A DNA stretch of 20,057 nucleotides, taken from contig JAFVEX010000057.1 in the NCBI GenBank assembly GCA_017475785.1, positions 1 through 20,057 of the forward strand, read 5' to 3'. Of the stretch, positions 1-5,988 are shown one piece after another. Every line of letters starts with the position of its first letter. Position 1 is the first letter of the stretch. Position numbers and translations under genes: made by a program. The notes under the pieces are model-generated. The model was not told where the DNA came from. It saw nothing but the letters and a program-made list of their open reading frames with translations, and ran no database searches. Origin of the DNA: Eubacterium sp. Lineage in GTDB: Bacteria; Bacillota_A; Clostridia; Lachnospirales; Lachnospiraceae.

Positions 1-2
1 GC

Positions 3-221
3 ACGGCGGCCCGTCCGTCCATCGAGTCCCAGACTAAGGAATCGAGCATCGAGCCAGGAACAGAGACGCTCTCCATTGCAGCCGACCCGAGGGACGATGG
101 CCTCGGGAAGTCCCGTACCGGGGATGACACCAGCACGGCGACCTATAACAACTGGTATAAGAATGTGTATGTTCCGTCTACGTCTGCGGCCTCTTCCGGC
201 AGCGGCACAGGCGGGAACTGA
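3..221 (+). CDS. Phage major tail (tube) protein, C-terminal part only
   Basis: The reading frame is open from the window edge to the TGA at 219-221, so only the last 72 or so residues are seen. The visible part contains a PGTETLSI stretch, then KSRTGDDTSTATYNNWYKNVYVP-like residues ending in a Ser/Gly-rich tail. A TGDDT..ATY..W...VY pattern near the C-terminus is what I know from phi13-type major tail proteins of Firmicute siphophages, which form the tail tube. The next gene starts 15 bases downstream behind a good ribosome binding site and is a tail assembly chaperone, which is the expected order in a siphophage tail module. The N-terminus lies outside the window, so gene integrity cannot be judged. 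Confidence 0.7.
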   Translation, partial: TAARPSIESQTKESSIEPGTETLSIAADPRDDGLGKSRTGDDTSTATYNNWYKNVYVPSTSAASSGSGTGGN

Positions 222-235
222 TCAGGAGGTAGGAC

Positions 236-613
236 ATGATTCAGAAAACAGTAGAGATCTGCGGGAAAGAAGTGAAGTTCCGCTCCTCGGCATCGGTGCC
301 GAGACTGTACCGGGCCAAGTTTGGCAGGGATATCTTTAAGGATCTGGCGAAACTGGAAAAGGCCTATAAGGATAAGGGCGGAGAGGAAGGCTCCAACATG
401 GAGATCGAGGATCTGGAGATCTTTGAGAACGTGGCTTACATCATGGCGTTCCATGCTGATCCGTCCATCCCGAAAACCATTGACGAATGGCTGGAGCAGT
501 TTGAGATGTTCTCCATCTATGAGGTGCTGCCGGAGATTCTGGAACTGTGGGGCACCAACCTGATCACGGATGTGGAATCTAAAAAAAACCTCGCAAAAGT
601 AGCCGGGAGATAA
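236..613 (+). CDS. Phage tail assembly chaperone, short (G-like) product
   Basis: This 125-residue acidic protein starts at an ATG preceded by AGGAGG (224-229). It is the zero-frame product of a G/GT-type tail assembly chaperone, which coats the tape-measure protein and recruits tail tube subunits. Features typical of the family are the N-terminal beta-rich MIQKTVEICGKEVKFR segment, the LYRAKFGRDIF helix and a C-terminal part rich in Leu and Glu. Its position right after the major tail protein supports the call. Near the end of the frame there is a slippery heptamer (583-589) that lets some ribosomes move to the -1 frame, giving a longer protein that ends at 789. The short frame itself ends with LAKVAGR at 613. 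Confidence 0.85.
   Translation: MIQKTVEICGKEVKFRSSASVPRLYRAKFGRDIFKDLAKLEKAYKDKGGEEGSNMEIEDLEIFENVAYIMAFHADPSIPKTIDEWLEQFEMFSIYEVLPEILELWGTNLITDVESKKNLAKVAGR
583..589 (+). promoter_or_regulatory. Programmed -1 ribosomal frameshift site A AAA AAC
   Basis: In the chaperone frame the codons at 578-589 read TCT AAA AAA AAC, so 583-589 is the canonical A_AAA_AAC slippery heptamer in the correct phase. A slip of one base back enters the frame that continues to 789. That frame is blocked by a TAA at 580-582, so it can only be reached by slipping at or after this point. The G/GT frameshift of tail assembly chaperones is well known in siphophages, and both site and downstream protein fit. I did not identify a clear stimulatory pseudoknot. 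Confidence 0.88.
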
Positions 614-789
614 CGACAGCACTGTTCCTCCTGCGGTGTCTGGAGGTTGGGCTGTCCTTATCAGACCTTGACCTCCTCACCATCGGGATGGTGCTGGATA
701 TCTGGACGGAAAAAGGAAATGACGGCGAGAAATACGAAACGCAGGCAGTCGTGCGGGAAGCCAACCAGCATGATTTTGATGTCTTTTAA
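589..789 (+). CDS. T extension of the tail assembly chaperone, reached by -1 frameshift
   Basis: This is the downstream half of the frameshifted GT chaperone; it has no start codon or ribosome binding site of its own. After the slip the frame reads PRKSSREITTALFLLRC, then LSDLDLLTIGMVLDIWTEK and ends HDFDVF, with TAA at 787-789. The order TTxLFLLR..LGLS.SDLD.LT.G.V.DM..E..ND and a C-terminal DFD.F is what I know from T-type extensions in Clostridial phages. The predicted fusion, counted from 236, is about 184 residues. The T domain is the part thought to contact the tail tube protein. The stop falls just before the terminator of the antiparallel toxin gene. Confidence 0.82.
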   Translation, partial: PRKSSREITTALFLLRCLEVGLSLSDLDLLTIGMVLDIWTEKGNDGEKYETQAVVREANQHDFDVF

Positions 790-793
790 GATG

Positions 794-823
794 AAAAACC
801 CCATCTCCGGATCAGAGATGGGG
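794..823 (-). terminator. Rho-independent terminator of the toxin gene
   Basis: A perfect 9-bp stem (CCCCATCTC at 799-807 with GAGATGGGG at 815-823) has a 7-base loop. On the minus strand it is followed by TTTTT (798-794). It lies 5 bases beyond the toxin stop codon. On the plus strand it could also form after the T extension but lacks a T run there. Confidence 0.85.
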
Positions 824-828
824 CATGT

Positions 829-1458
829 TTAAACTGTGTCTTCTTGATGAGGGTCTGCGTGGTTTTTCTTCAAAGAATCGATTCCTTTTTGCAATTCGCG
901 ATCAAGTTCCTCACGAGTCATATCGCCGATAGCGATTGGCTTCCGTATTTCGGCATTAAGGGATTGAGCCGAGCTATCAGTTTCTTTAAGGTGTTTTTCC
1001 ATTAGGCGATAGATTTTATCAATGTCGGCGAAAAACAGGTGGACACCACGGCGATGCAGCTTCAGATTGTTATTCAGATTGGAAACAATCGTTTTTGCTG
1101 TTCCGGTATGTAGGATCAGTGGTTTGCCCTGGCTTGTATGAATGTGATCAAAGTAATCAGATGTCACAGGAAATGCATTCTGAATTAGAAATGCGGCATC
1201 TTTACCGCCACATTTACCCAGCACAATCTTTGTGCAGCGTCCATATTTCTTTACCTGTTTATCGTAAATACCTTGGAATTTAGTATAGCGGGAAGAAACC
1301 GGGATCATCCAGAAAATGGAAGAGTTATCGGCATCTTTGATCGCCAGAAAATGAGGGCGGTAATGGCCATTCTCATAATTGGACATAAGCGTATCTTCGT
1401 TTACAAGATCAAAAAATGCATCGCTTATGTGATAGAAATAACCCTCGGAAATCAGCAT
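829..1458 (-). CDS. Type III toxin-antitoxin RNase toxin, ToxN/AbiQ-like, with RelB-like tail
   Basis: The 209-residue protein has ATG at 1458 behind GGGAGG. Residues 1-160 carry features I associate with the ToxN/AbiQ/TenpN endoribonuclease superfamily: a YFYHISDAFFD start, YRPHFLAIKD, an IFWMIPVSS strand (the P(M/L/V)SS element near the active site), FLIQNAFPVTSDYFDHIH, and a long helix ending LHRRGVHLFF. In such systems the toxin is an RNase held inactive by the tandem-repeat RNA that it cuts itself. The decisive support is the DNA upstream: a promoter, 48-nt tandem repeats and a terminator precede the gene on the same strand, the standard architecture. Residues about 175-195 (MTREELDRELQKGIDSL) look like the C-terminal segment of RelB/DinJ-type antitoxins and are not usual for ToxN. 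The TenpN branch is my best guess, from recalled sequences only. Confidence 0.78.
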   Translation of the reverse strand: MLISEGYFYHISDAFFDLVNEDTLMSNYENGHYRPHFLAIKDADNSSIFWMIPVSSRYTKFQGIYDKQVKKYGRCTKIVLGKCGGKDAAFLIQNAFPVTSDYFDHIHTSQGKPLILHTGTAKTIVSNLNNNLKLHRRGVHLFFADIDKIYRLMEKHLKETDSSAQSLNAEIRKPIAIGDMTREELDRELQKGIDSLKKNHADPHQEDTV

Positions 1459-1488
1459 AGGCTAAGTCCTCCCATCTTGAAGAAAGAA

Positions 1489-1513
1489 CCCCACCTCCGC
1501 AAGGGAGATGGGG
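1489..1513 (-). terminator. Attenuating terminator between antitoxin RNA and toxin gene
   Basis: On the minus strand CCCCATCTCC pairs over 10 bp (one G-U pair) with GGAGGTGGGG around a 5-base loop, followed by TTCTTTCTTC (1488-1479). It lies after the last antitoxin repeat and before the toxin ribosome binding site. Type III loci normally have a leaky terminator here, so that antitoxin RNA is made in excess over toxin mRNA. The weak, interrupted T run fits leakiness. The CCCCATCTC arm is the same as in the terminator at 799-823. Confidence 0.83.
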
Positions 1514-1515
1514 TA

Positions 1516-1631
1516 AACATTTTCGTACCGAATAATTTGTTCCTCGCGCCATCGGTAAGCGAGAACATTTTCGAATCGAATAACTTGTATTCCGCACCAT
1601 CGATAAGCGGTAACATTTTCAATTTGGTGAG
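1516..1631 (-). repeat. Tandem 48-nt repeat array, 2.4 copies
   Basis: The copies begin (plus strand) with AACATTTTC at 1516, 1564 and 1612, giving an exact period of 48 bases. The first two are complete and about 70-75% identical by eye, with differences concentrated outside the paired positions. The third is cut after about 20 bases. This is the antitoxin repeat array, not a CRISPR array: the units are contiguous with no unique spacers. Confidence 0.88.
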
Positions 1632-1648
1632 ACTCTGTCTCCGATTAC

Positions 1649-1676
1649 ATTATACGCAATCCTGGGGAAAAAGCAA
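1649..1676 (-). promoter_or_regulatory. Sigma-A-type promoter of the antitoxin-toxin transcript
   Basis: On the minus strand TTGCTT (1676-1671) and a perfect TATAAT (1654-1649) are separated by 16 bases. Transcription should start near 1642, just upstream of the first hairpin and partial repeat. A strong -10 fits the need for abundant antitoxin RNA. Confidence 0.8.
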
Positions 1677-1718
1677 TGAATTTTCTATGAACTTTCAAAA
1701 ATCTTGAGAGGTGGAGTG

Positions 1719-2027
1719 ATGGGAATCATCTGTAATGTATGCGGAGCGGTCATTTCGAATCCCAAGTGGAAGGTCATCCGGGACGGGGAGATCGAACACA
1801 CCTATCTTGAGTGCCCGGACTGCGGGGAAGCCTACCGGATCAGTACGACCGATAAGGCGCTTCGTAAGCGGATCGAAGATTACACGAAGATGGCCGCCCG
1901 CCTGAAGAAGGGACGGTGCACGGAAGCATTCCACAGGCGGGTACAGAAACTGAAAGAAACAAATGTGAAAAGGAGCCGGGAGCTTGGAAAAGCATATCCC
2001 CTGGCTCCTTTACTGATGAAGGAATAA
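1719..2027 (+). CDS. Small C4 zinc-ribbon phage protein of unknown function
   Basis: The protein has 102 residues. I chose the ATG at 1719 because GAGAGGTGG lies 5 or so bases upstream; a TTG at 1704 in the same frame is too close to any ribosome binding site. The N-terminal 45 residues hold two Cys pairs (CNVC and CPDC) that can form a zinc ribbon, with a strand between them. The rest is a Lys/Arg-rich helix (DKALRKRIEDYTKMAARLKKG). The gene lies between the tail chaperone and the tape-measure gene of the prophage module, with the antiparallel toxin locus in front. Similar small zinc-ribbon genes occur in Firmicute prophages, but I know no function for them. The frame is intact, unlike the tape measure that follows 23 bases later. 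Confidence 0.65.
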   Translation: MGIICNVCGAVISNPKWKVIRDGEIEHTYLECPDCGEAYRISTTDKALRKRIEDYTKMAARLKKGRCTEAFHRRVQKLKETNVKRSRELGKAYPLAPLLMKE

Positions 2028-2050
2028 AGAGGGAAGGAGGCGCTTAAGAT

Positions 2051-2440
2051 ATGGCAAACCGGATCAAGGGTATCACCGTTGAAATTGATGGCTCGACCAC
2101 CGGACTGGATAAGGCCCTGAAGAATGTCAATACCACCATCAAGTCGACACAGACCCAGCTGAAAGATGTCCAGAAACTCTTGTGATCGCAGCAGTAGCGG
2201 TGCTGGTCGCGGCGTTTGTCCATCTGTGGCAGACGAATGAAGAGTTCCGGGAAAAAGTGACCGCCATCTGGAACCGGGTGAAGGAAGTCTTCTTCGGTTT
2301 TGTGGAGGGAATCAAGGAGCGCCTCGATGCCGCTGGGCATTGATTTCGGTAAGATCACAGAGACCATAAAGAAGATCTGGGACGGCTTCTGCAACCTGCT
2401 GGCCCCGGTTTTTATTGCGGCATTTGAGATCTGCCGAAAT
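2051..2440 (+). pseudogene. Phage tail tape-measure protein, broken remnant
   Basis: Three pieces in two or more frames make up the remnant. Piece one (2051-2185, ATG behind GGAGG) encodes MANRIKGITVEIDGSTTGLD..., the usual start of a Firmicute tape-measure protein, and stops after 44 residues. Piece two (about 2182-2343, shifted frame) encodes a hydrophobic VIAAVAVLVAAFVHLWQTNEEFRE segment like the membrane-active middle of tape-measure proteins. Piece three (about 2333-2440) encodes LGIDFGKITETIKKIWDGF and then runs into unrelated sequence. A normal gene would be 2-4 kb, so a large internal deletion near 2180, a frameshift near 2335 and loss of the rest are inferred. The prophage can therefore not make a tail from this locus. 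Confidence 0.75.
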
Positions 2441-2505
2441 ATGACAGTTCAACTGGTAATCAGATCGAGTACAGCTGGGCGGAAGCAGAATTACCTGCAG
2501 GCTAT
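2440..2505 (+). pseudogene. Possible fragment of a Cna-B-type adhesin domain
   Basis: In the frame starting TAT GAC AGT at 2440 the DNA reads YDSSTGNQIEYSWAEAELPAGY. The pattern Y.W.E.ELPAGY is characteristic of Cna-B (collagen-binding B-type) domains of Gram-positive surface proteins. There is no start codon and no gene context, and the homology stops where the antiparallel RelE fragment begins. With about 22 residues this is a weak call; it would mean that DNA from a surface protein gene was joined to the tape-measure remnant. Confidence 0.35.
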
Positions 2506-2571
2506 ATAGTTACGGAGCTCTATTAGGTCAGCCTCCGCGTCCGGTGTAATGATGATATCAAAGGAATCCAT
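2491..2571 (-). pseudogene. Truncated RelE/ParE-family toxin, N-terminal fragment
   Basis: The ATG at 2571-2569 overlaps the stop codon of the upstream gene (TGATG), the usual coupling of antitoxin and toxin genes. The frame gives MDSFDIIITPDAEADLIELRNYIA and ends CR-stop at 2491. The start (KI.ITPDA..DL..L..YIA) matches the first strand and helix of RelE/ParE toxins, which are about 90-100 residues long. All later strands and the catalytic or gyrase-binding region are gone, so the fragment cannot be a working toxin. The break lies around 2495-2505, where Cna-B-like sequence is seen on the other strand. Confidence 0.72.
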
Positions 2572-3167
2572 CAAGTAAGGCTCCTTTCCAGATCATCAAA
2601 AACATCAGCAAACGGTCTGCCTTCACCTGCGAGTGACTGTTCATAGCTGTGCTGGAGCTTCTGGTCTAATTCGGAGCGGGTCATCACATCCAGTGTTTTG
2701 GGGACAGGTGGTACCGTTAATGAGAACGGCACTCCATGGCAGTAGATGATCTGCCGGTATGTGACCATGGATTGAAAGAGATGCCGGATATAAGCGGAGT
2801 ATCTGCCGCAGTGTATGATCGGAGAAGTACCCGGGCCTGTCACGGCGTCAGGGGAGCGTCCCGGCATCCGGATGCCGCGCGCGCCGAAGCAGAGGATGTC
2901 AAGGTAAGACTGCTGTGCGTGCTCGTCGTGCAGAACGCCTCTGTTGTAGACGATCAGATCGTTTTTTCGCACAGGGTATGTCTTTCCGTCGATCAGAAAT
3001 GTGGATGTGCCGTTCAGGCAGAGCATCAGTTCAAAATTATCGTGCTTATGCGCGAGCAGATTCTTCGCGTTAAATTCTTCGGCGCCGATCTGATGCACAT
3101 AAAGCAGTAGAGGACTGTTTTGCGTTCCGAACAGGGGCGTGTTTGGCAGATTGCATGGAATAATCAT
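2571..3167 (-). pseudogene. Chimera: AraC-type cupin sensor domain fused to RelB antitoxin C-terminus
   Basis: The intact 198-residue frame starts at ATG 3167 (GAGG 5 bases upstream; a TTG at 3191 is in frame but less likely). Residues about 10-135 form an AraC-type ligand-binding cupin: HKHDNFELMLCLNGTSTFLIDGKTYPV, then NDLIVYNRGVLH. An AraC protein should then continue with two HTH motifs to about 280 residues. Here it changes near residue 140 to YCHGVPFSLTV..., MTRSELDQKLQHSYEQSLAGEGRPFADVFDDLE, which reads like the C-terminal half of a RelB/DinJ antitoxin, and it is coupled to a RelE-like start. The cupin gene is divergent from the ABC operon and was probably its regulator. With no DNA-binding domain it cannot act as a normal activator. 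Whether the chimera is made is unknown; the open frame would allow it. Confidence 0.72.
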
Positions 3168-3205
3168 AGAAACCTCAAACCTCTCACTCAAACATTCATC
3201 TCAAC

Positions 3206-3211
3206 ATTATA
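3206..3211 (-). promoter_or_regulatory. Possible -10 element of the divergent regulator gene
   Basis: TATAAT on the minus strand would start transcription about 30 bases before the ATG at 3167. No good -35 is seen at the right distance; that position falls inside the 14-nt duplicated repeat, so control by a protein bound there is possible. Confidence 0.4.
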
Positions 3212-3318
3212 ATTTCACTTCACGAATTTCACTTCACGATTTCAAAATACTTCTCTTTACGATTTCAAAATACATCACTTTACGATCTCAAAATACTTCA
3301 CTTTAACTATTTCAAAAC
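3211..3318 (+). repeat. Tandem 14-nt and 23-nt repeats in the divergent regulatory spacer
   Basis: A 14-nt unit (AATTTCACTTCACG) is perfectly duplicated at 3211-3224 and 3225-3238. It runs into a second array whose units share ACTTCACTTTACGATTTCAAAA: 3231-3248 (short copy), 3249-3271, 3272-3294 and 3295-3318, period 23-24. The array lies between the cupin regulator gene and the ABC operon, next to the TATAAT of the regulator. Direct repeats spaced about two helical turns are typical operator half-sites of AraC-type proteins, so these may be operators. The remaining spacer (3319-3410) is AT-rich and shows nothing else that I can identify. Confidence 0.72.
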
Positions 3319-3411
3319 ACATTTTAAGATATCGTATCACATTTTCCAATGTTTTTACATGAAAATAATTATAGAGATTAGAAATTGTCGCAAAGCTCGA
3401 TACAAAATTGA

Positions 3412-3440
3412 TTTCAAACAATACGCTCAGACGCTATAAT
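3412..3440 (+). promoter_or_regulatory. Promoter of the sugar ABC operon, poor -35
   Basis: A perfect TATAAT stands at 3435-3440. The hexamer 17 bases upstream, TTTCAA (3412-3417), is a poor -35, which suggests need for an activator. The start would be near 3447, about 60 bases before the ATG at 3508. Confidence 0.55.
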
Positions 3441-3507
3441 TTGTGCTATCAATTAATGGATCAACACGGCTTTTGTGAAATAATGAGTGTTTGTGGAGGG
3501 GAAGAGG

Positions 3508-5025
3508 ATGTGCGCATACATTGACATATGTCACATCACCAAACGGTTTTTTGGCGTCACGGCGCTGGATGATGTCAGCTTCGGAATTGAGCGCGGCACT
3601 GTGCATGCGATCATAGGCGAGAACGGAGCCGGAAAAAGCACCTTGATGAAAATCCTCGGCGGTGTTTACCGGCCGGATGGCGGAGCTGTTCAGATTGACG
3701 GCAGGCATGTGGACATCAGGCGGGTTGAGGATGCCAGAAACAACGGAATCAGTGTCATTTATCAGGAATTTAATCTTGTCCCGGAACTGACTGTGGCAGA
3801 AAATATGTTTCTGTCTGATACGCCGGTTCATCGTTTTCCCGGACTTGTGGACCGCCGCAGGCGCTCTCGTGAAGCGGCGAAGTTTCTGGCAGCGCTGGAT
3901 GTCAATGTGGATCCGGATGAATTTGTCAAAAATCTGTCTGTCTCGCAGAAGCAGATGGTCGAGATTGCGAGGGCGCTCTCGCAGAATGCGGATATTCTGA
4001 TTATGGATGAGCCGACGGCAGCATTGAATGATGACGAGGTAAAAAAACTCGAAGAGATCATCAGAATGCTGAAGGAACAGGGGAAGACGATTCTCTATAT
4101 CTCACACAGGCTCAGGGAAATTTTTGAGGTGTCCGATTCGATCACGGTTTTGCGAAATGGGAAATATGTTGACACGAGGCTGGCTGCCGAGCTGACGGAG
4201 CGGGATCTTATCAGGATGATGATCGGGCATGAAATTGATCTGACGCACCGCTCGACTACGTTTGCGGAAGAAAAAACGGTTTTAGAGGTTCGCGGCTTTT
4301 CATTGGAAGGCATATTCTCCGATGTTTCGTTCTCGCTGCGGCGGGGAGAGATTCTGGGTGTAGCCGGATTGATGGGATGCGGGAGAGAAGAAATGCTTGC
4401 CGCGCTCTACGGCCTGTACCAGCGGGACAAGGGCGAGGTGTTTATGGAGGGGCATCCCGTCAATATTAATTCGCCGGTCGATGCGATCAGCCACGGGATT
4501 TGTTTTCTGACAGATGACAGAAAGGATGAGGGACTGCTGCCGCTGATGTCTGTGCAGGACAATCTGACGGTCATGTCGATCAAGGAGCTCAAAAAGCGGC
4601 TGGGATTGTTTCTGAGACCGAAGGATGAAAGAGAGCAGCTTGACTCCATGGGCGCGTGGCTCAAATTAAAGTATGCCTGGCCGGGGCAGCGCATCTCATA
4701 CCTGAGCGGAGGAAACCAGCAAAAGGTAATTTTGGGGCGCAACCTGCTTCTCGAAAACAAGGTGTTCATTATGCTCGAACCGACGCGGGGAATCGATGTC
4801 GGCGCGAAAGAGGAAATCTACCAGCTGCTGTTTAAGCTGGCGGGGAGAGGCATGGGGATCATTGCGGTATTTTCTGATCTTACGGAATTGATCCGCGTAT
4901 GTGACAGGGCGATTGTTTTTTTCAACGGCAGGATCAGCGGAGAGCTCACACGTGAAGAACTGGACCGCGAGCGGCTGCTTTCACTGGCGACCGGAAATGT
5001 CACCGGGGATGGAGAAACAAGATGA
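3508..5025 (+). CDS. Sugar ABC transporter ATP-binding protein (RbsA/MglA family)
   Basis: A 505-residue double ATPase, the usual length for RbsA/MglA/XylG proteins, which drive uptake of monosaccharides. ATG 3508 is chosen over GTG 3487 because GGAGGGG lies 7 bases before it. Domain 1 has Walker A GENGAGKST (residues 37-45), the MglA-like signature LSVSQKQ (about 143-149) and Walker B ILIMDEPTAAL. Domain 2 has the degenerate Walker A of the family (GLMGCGREE) and an LSGGNQQ signature, but its Walker B reads FIMLEPTRGID, so the expected Asp before Glu is Leu423. The stop overlaps the ATG of the permease gene (ATGA). It sits in the operon with two permeases, a binding lipoprotein and a hydrolase. 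The sugar cannot be told from the sequence. Confidence 0.93.
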   Translation: MCAYIDICHITKRFFGVTALDDVSFGIERGTVHAIIGENGAGKSTLMKILGGVYRPDGGAVQIDGRHVDIRRVEDARNNGISVIYQEFNLVPELTVAENMFLSDTPVHRFPGLVDRRRRSREAAKFLAALDVNVDPDEFVKNLSVSQKQMVEIARALSQNADILIMDEPTAALNDDEVKKLEEIIRMLKEQGKTILYISHRLREIFEVSDSITVLRNGKYVDTRLAAELTERDLIRMMIGHEIDLTHRSTTFAEEKTVLEVRGFSLEGIFSDVSFSLRRGEILGVAGLMGCGREEMLAALYGLYQRDKGEVFMEGHPVNINSPVDAISHGICFLTDDRKDEGLLPLMSVQDNLTVMSIKELKKRLGLFLRPKDEREQLDSMGAWLKLKYAWPGQRISYLSGGNQQKVILGRNLLLENKVFIMLEPTRGIDVGAKEEIYQLLFKLAGRGMGIIAVFSDLTELIRVCDRAIVFFNGRISGELTREELDRERLLSLATGNVTGDGETR

Positions 5026-5984
5026 AGAAATGGCTGAATAAGCAAAGCGAGACGCTGAGTCTTGCCGTGGTCATTGTCATATTGGTGGTCGTATTTTCCA
5101 TACTGAATTCCAATATGCTCACGATATTTAATTTGAAAAATGTTCTGGTTCAGGCATCTCTGACAGCAATTGCCGCGGCAGGAATGACATTTGCCTATAC
5201 TGCGGGGGTGTTTGATATGTCTGTCGGATCGCTTCTGGCGCTGACGAGCGTTCTGCTGGCAAAGCTGGTGATTGCATACAATCTCGGCGCCGCGGTGGCC
5301 GCGGGAATCGCGCTTGCAGTCATAACCGGAACGATTAACGGGCTGATTGTGACGAAGATCAAGGTTCAGGCGTTTGCCGCGACACTGGTGACGATGATCC
5401 TGATCAGGGGTATCGCCGTTCTGATCTCAGACGGGACAGACGTCTCGCTCTTTGCGTATTCATCTGTCAAGTTTATTTCATCCGGGACGATTTTTATGAT
5501 ACCGTTTCCAATCATTCTTACGGCGGCAGTTTATCTGATTTCCGGATTTATCTATCACTTCACGACGCTCGGAATGAAGATCCGCGCGATCGGATCCAAC
5601 ATGGAGTCCGCCAGGATTTCGGGCATCAACACAGATCTGGTTATTATTCAGGCATTCATCATGACATCTGTGACGGCCGTGATTGCGAGCTTTATCAATA
5701 CGGCGCAGGTGATGTTCGGAAAAGCTACGATCGGTGAGAATTTCCCTCTGGATGTCATGACGATCGTGATTCTCGGCGGGACGTCTATCAATGGAGGGTA
5801 TGGAAATCTGAAGGGAAGTCTTGTGGCGTCGCTTTTGGTTGCCATTATCAAGAACGGATTGAACATCAACAACGTGAACTCCTATTTCCAGAATCTCGTG
5901 ATCGGAATCATCCTGATCAGCGCGCTGGTTTACAACGGCGTAAAAGAAAAGCGTGCCGCCAAGAATGTCAGAAGAGGAGGTTGA
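5022..5984 (+). CDS. Sugar ABC transporter permease 1 (RbsC family)
   Basis: A 320-residue membrane protein with about 8-10 hydrophobic segments, beginning with a TM helix at residues 13-30. Family hallmarks are GMTFAYTAGVFDMSVGSLLAL (the GxDLSVG-like motif, residues about 55-75), RAIGSNMESARISGI (the cytoplasmic loop that contacts the ATPase) and VILGGTSINGGYGN. It starts inside the last codon of the ATPase gene (ATGA), so translation is coupled. A second, divergent permease follows 4 bases after its stop, so the channel is probably a heterodimer rather than the RbsC homodimer. Confidence 0.92.
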   Translation: MKKWLNKQSETLSLAVVIVILVVVFSILNSNMLTIFNLKNVLVQASLTAIAAAGMTFAYTAGVFDMSVGSLLALTSVLLAKLVIAYNLGAAVAAGIALAVITGTINGLIVTKIKVQAFAATLVTMILIRGIAVLISDGTDVSLFAYSSVKFISSGTIFMIPFPIILTAAVYLISGFIYHFTTLGMKIRAIGSNMESARISGINTDLVIIQAFIMTSVTAVIASFINTAQVMFGKATIGENFPLDVMTIVILGGTSINGGYGNLKGSLVASLLVAIIKNGLNINNVNSYFQNLVIGIILISALVYNGVKEKRAAKNVRRGG

Positions 5985-5988
5985 CCGT

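Larger units (their letters stand above)
1480..1642 (-). ncRNA. Type III antitoxin RNA with 48-nt tandem repeats
   Basis: Read on the minus strand, the RNA should start near 1642 and run to the terminator at 1489-1513. It contains two full 48-nt repeats (1611-1564 and 1563-1516) and a partial copy (about 1631-1612); each ends with GAAAATGTT. In each full copy a 4-bp stem encloses 11 nt: CCGC..GCGG in the first and TCGC..GCGA in the second, so one C-G pair is replaced by a U-A pair, which preserves the stem. A second small hairpin, TTCG-3nt-CGAA, is kept in both. The 5' end carries GAGAC-AGA-GTCTC. Processed repeat units are expected to bind toxin monomers as pseudoknotted RNAs. The exact processing site cannot be read from the sequence. 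Confidence 0.8.

Noticed and set aside
1516..1631. CRISPR-like array
   Set aside because: The repeats are contiguous with no unique spacers and there are no cas genes; it is the antitoxin RNA array.
1273..1707. 144-codon open frame on the plus strand over the antitoxin repeats
   Set aside because: Its apparent peptide repeats (EN-I-F--NNLYSAPS-like) come from the 48-nt RNA repeats, whose period is a multiple of three. Promoter, terminator and toxin gene all point to the minus strand.
3211..3318. CRISPR array or replication-origin iterons
   Set aside because: No spacers, no replication gene nearby; position between two divergent genes favours regulatory repeats.
3940..3951. LSVSQ signature in ATPase domain 1 as a defect
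   Set aside because: As I recall, MglA-type sugar transporters have this same variant, so it is not unusual.
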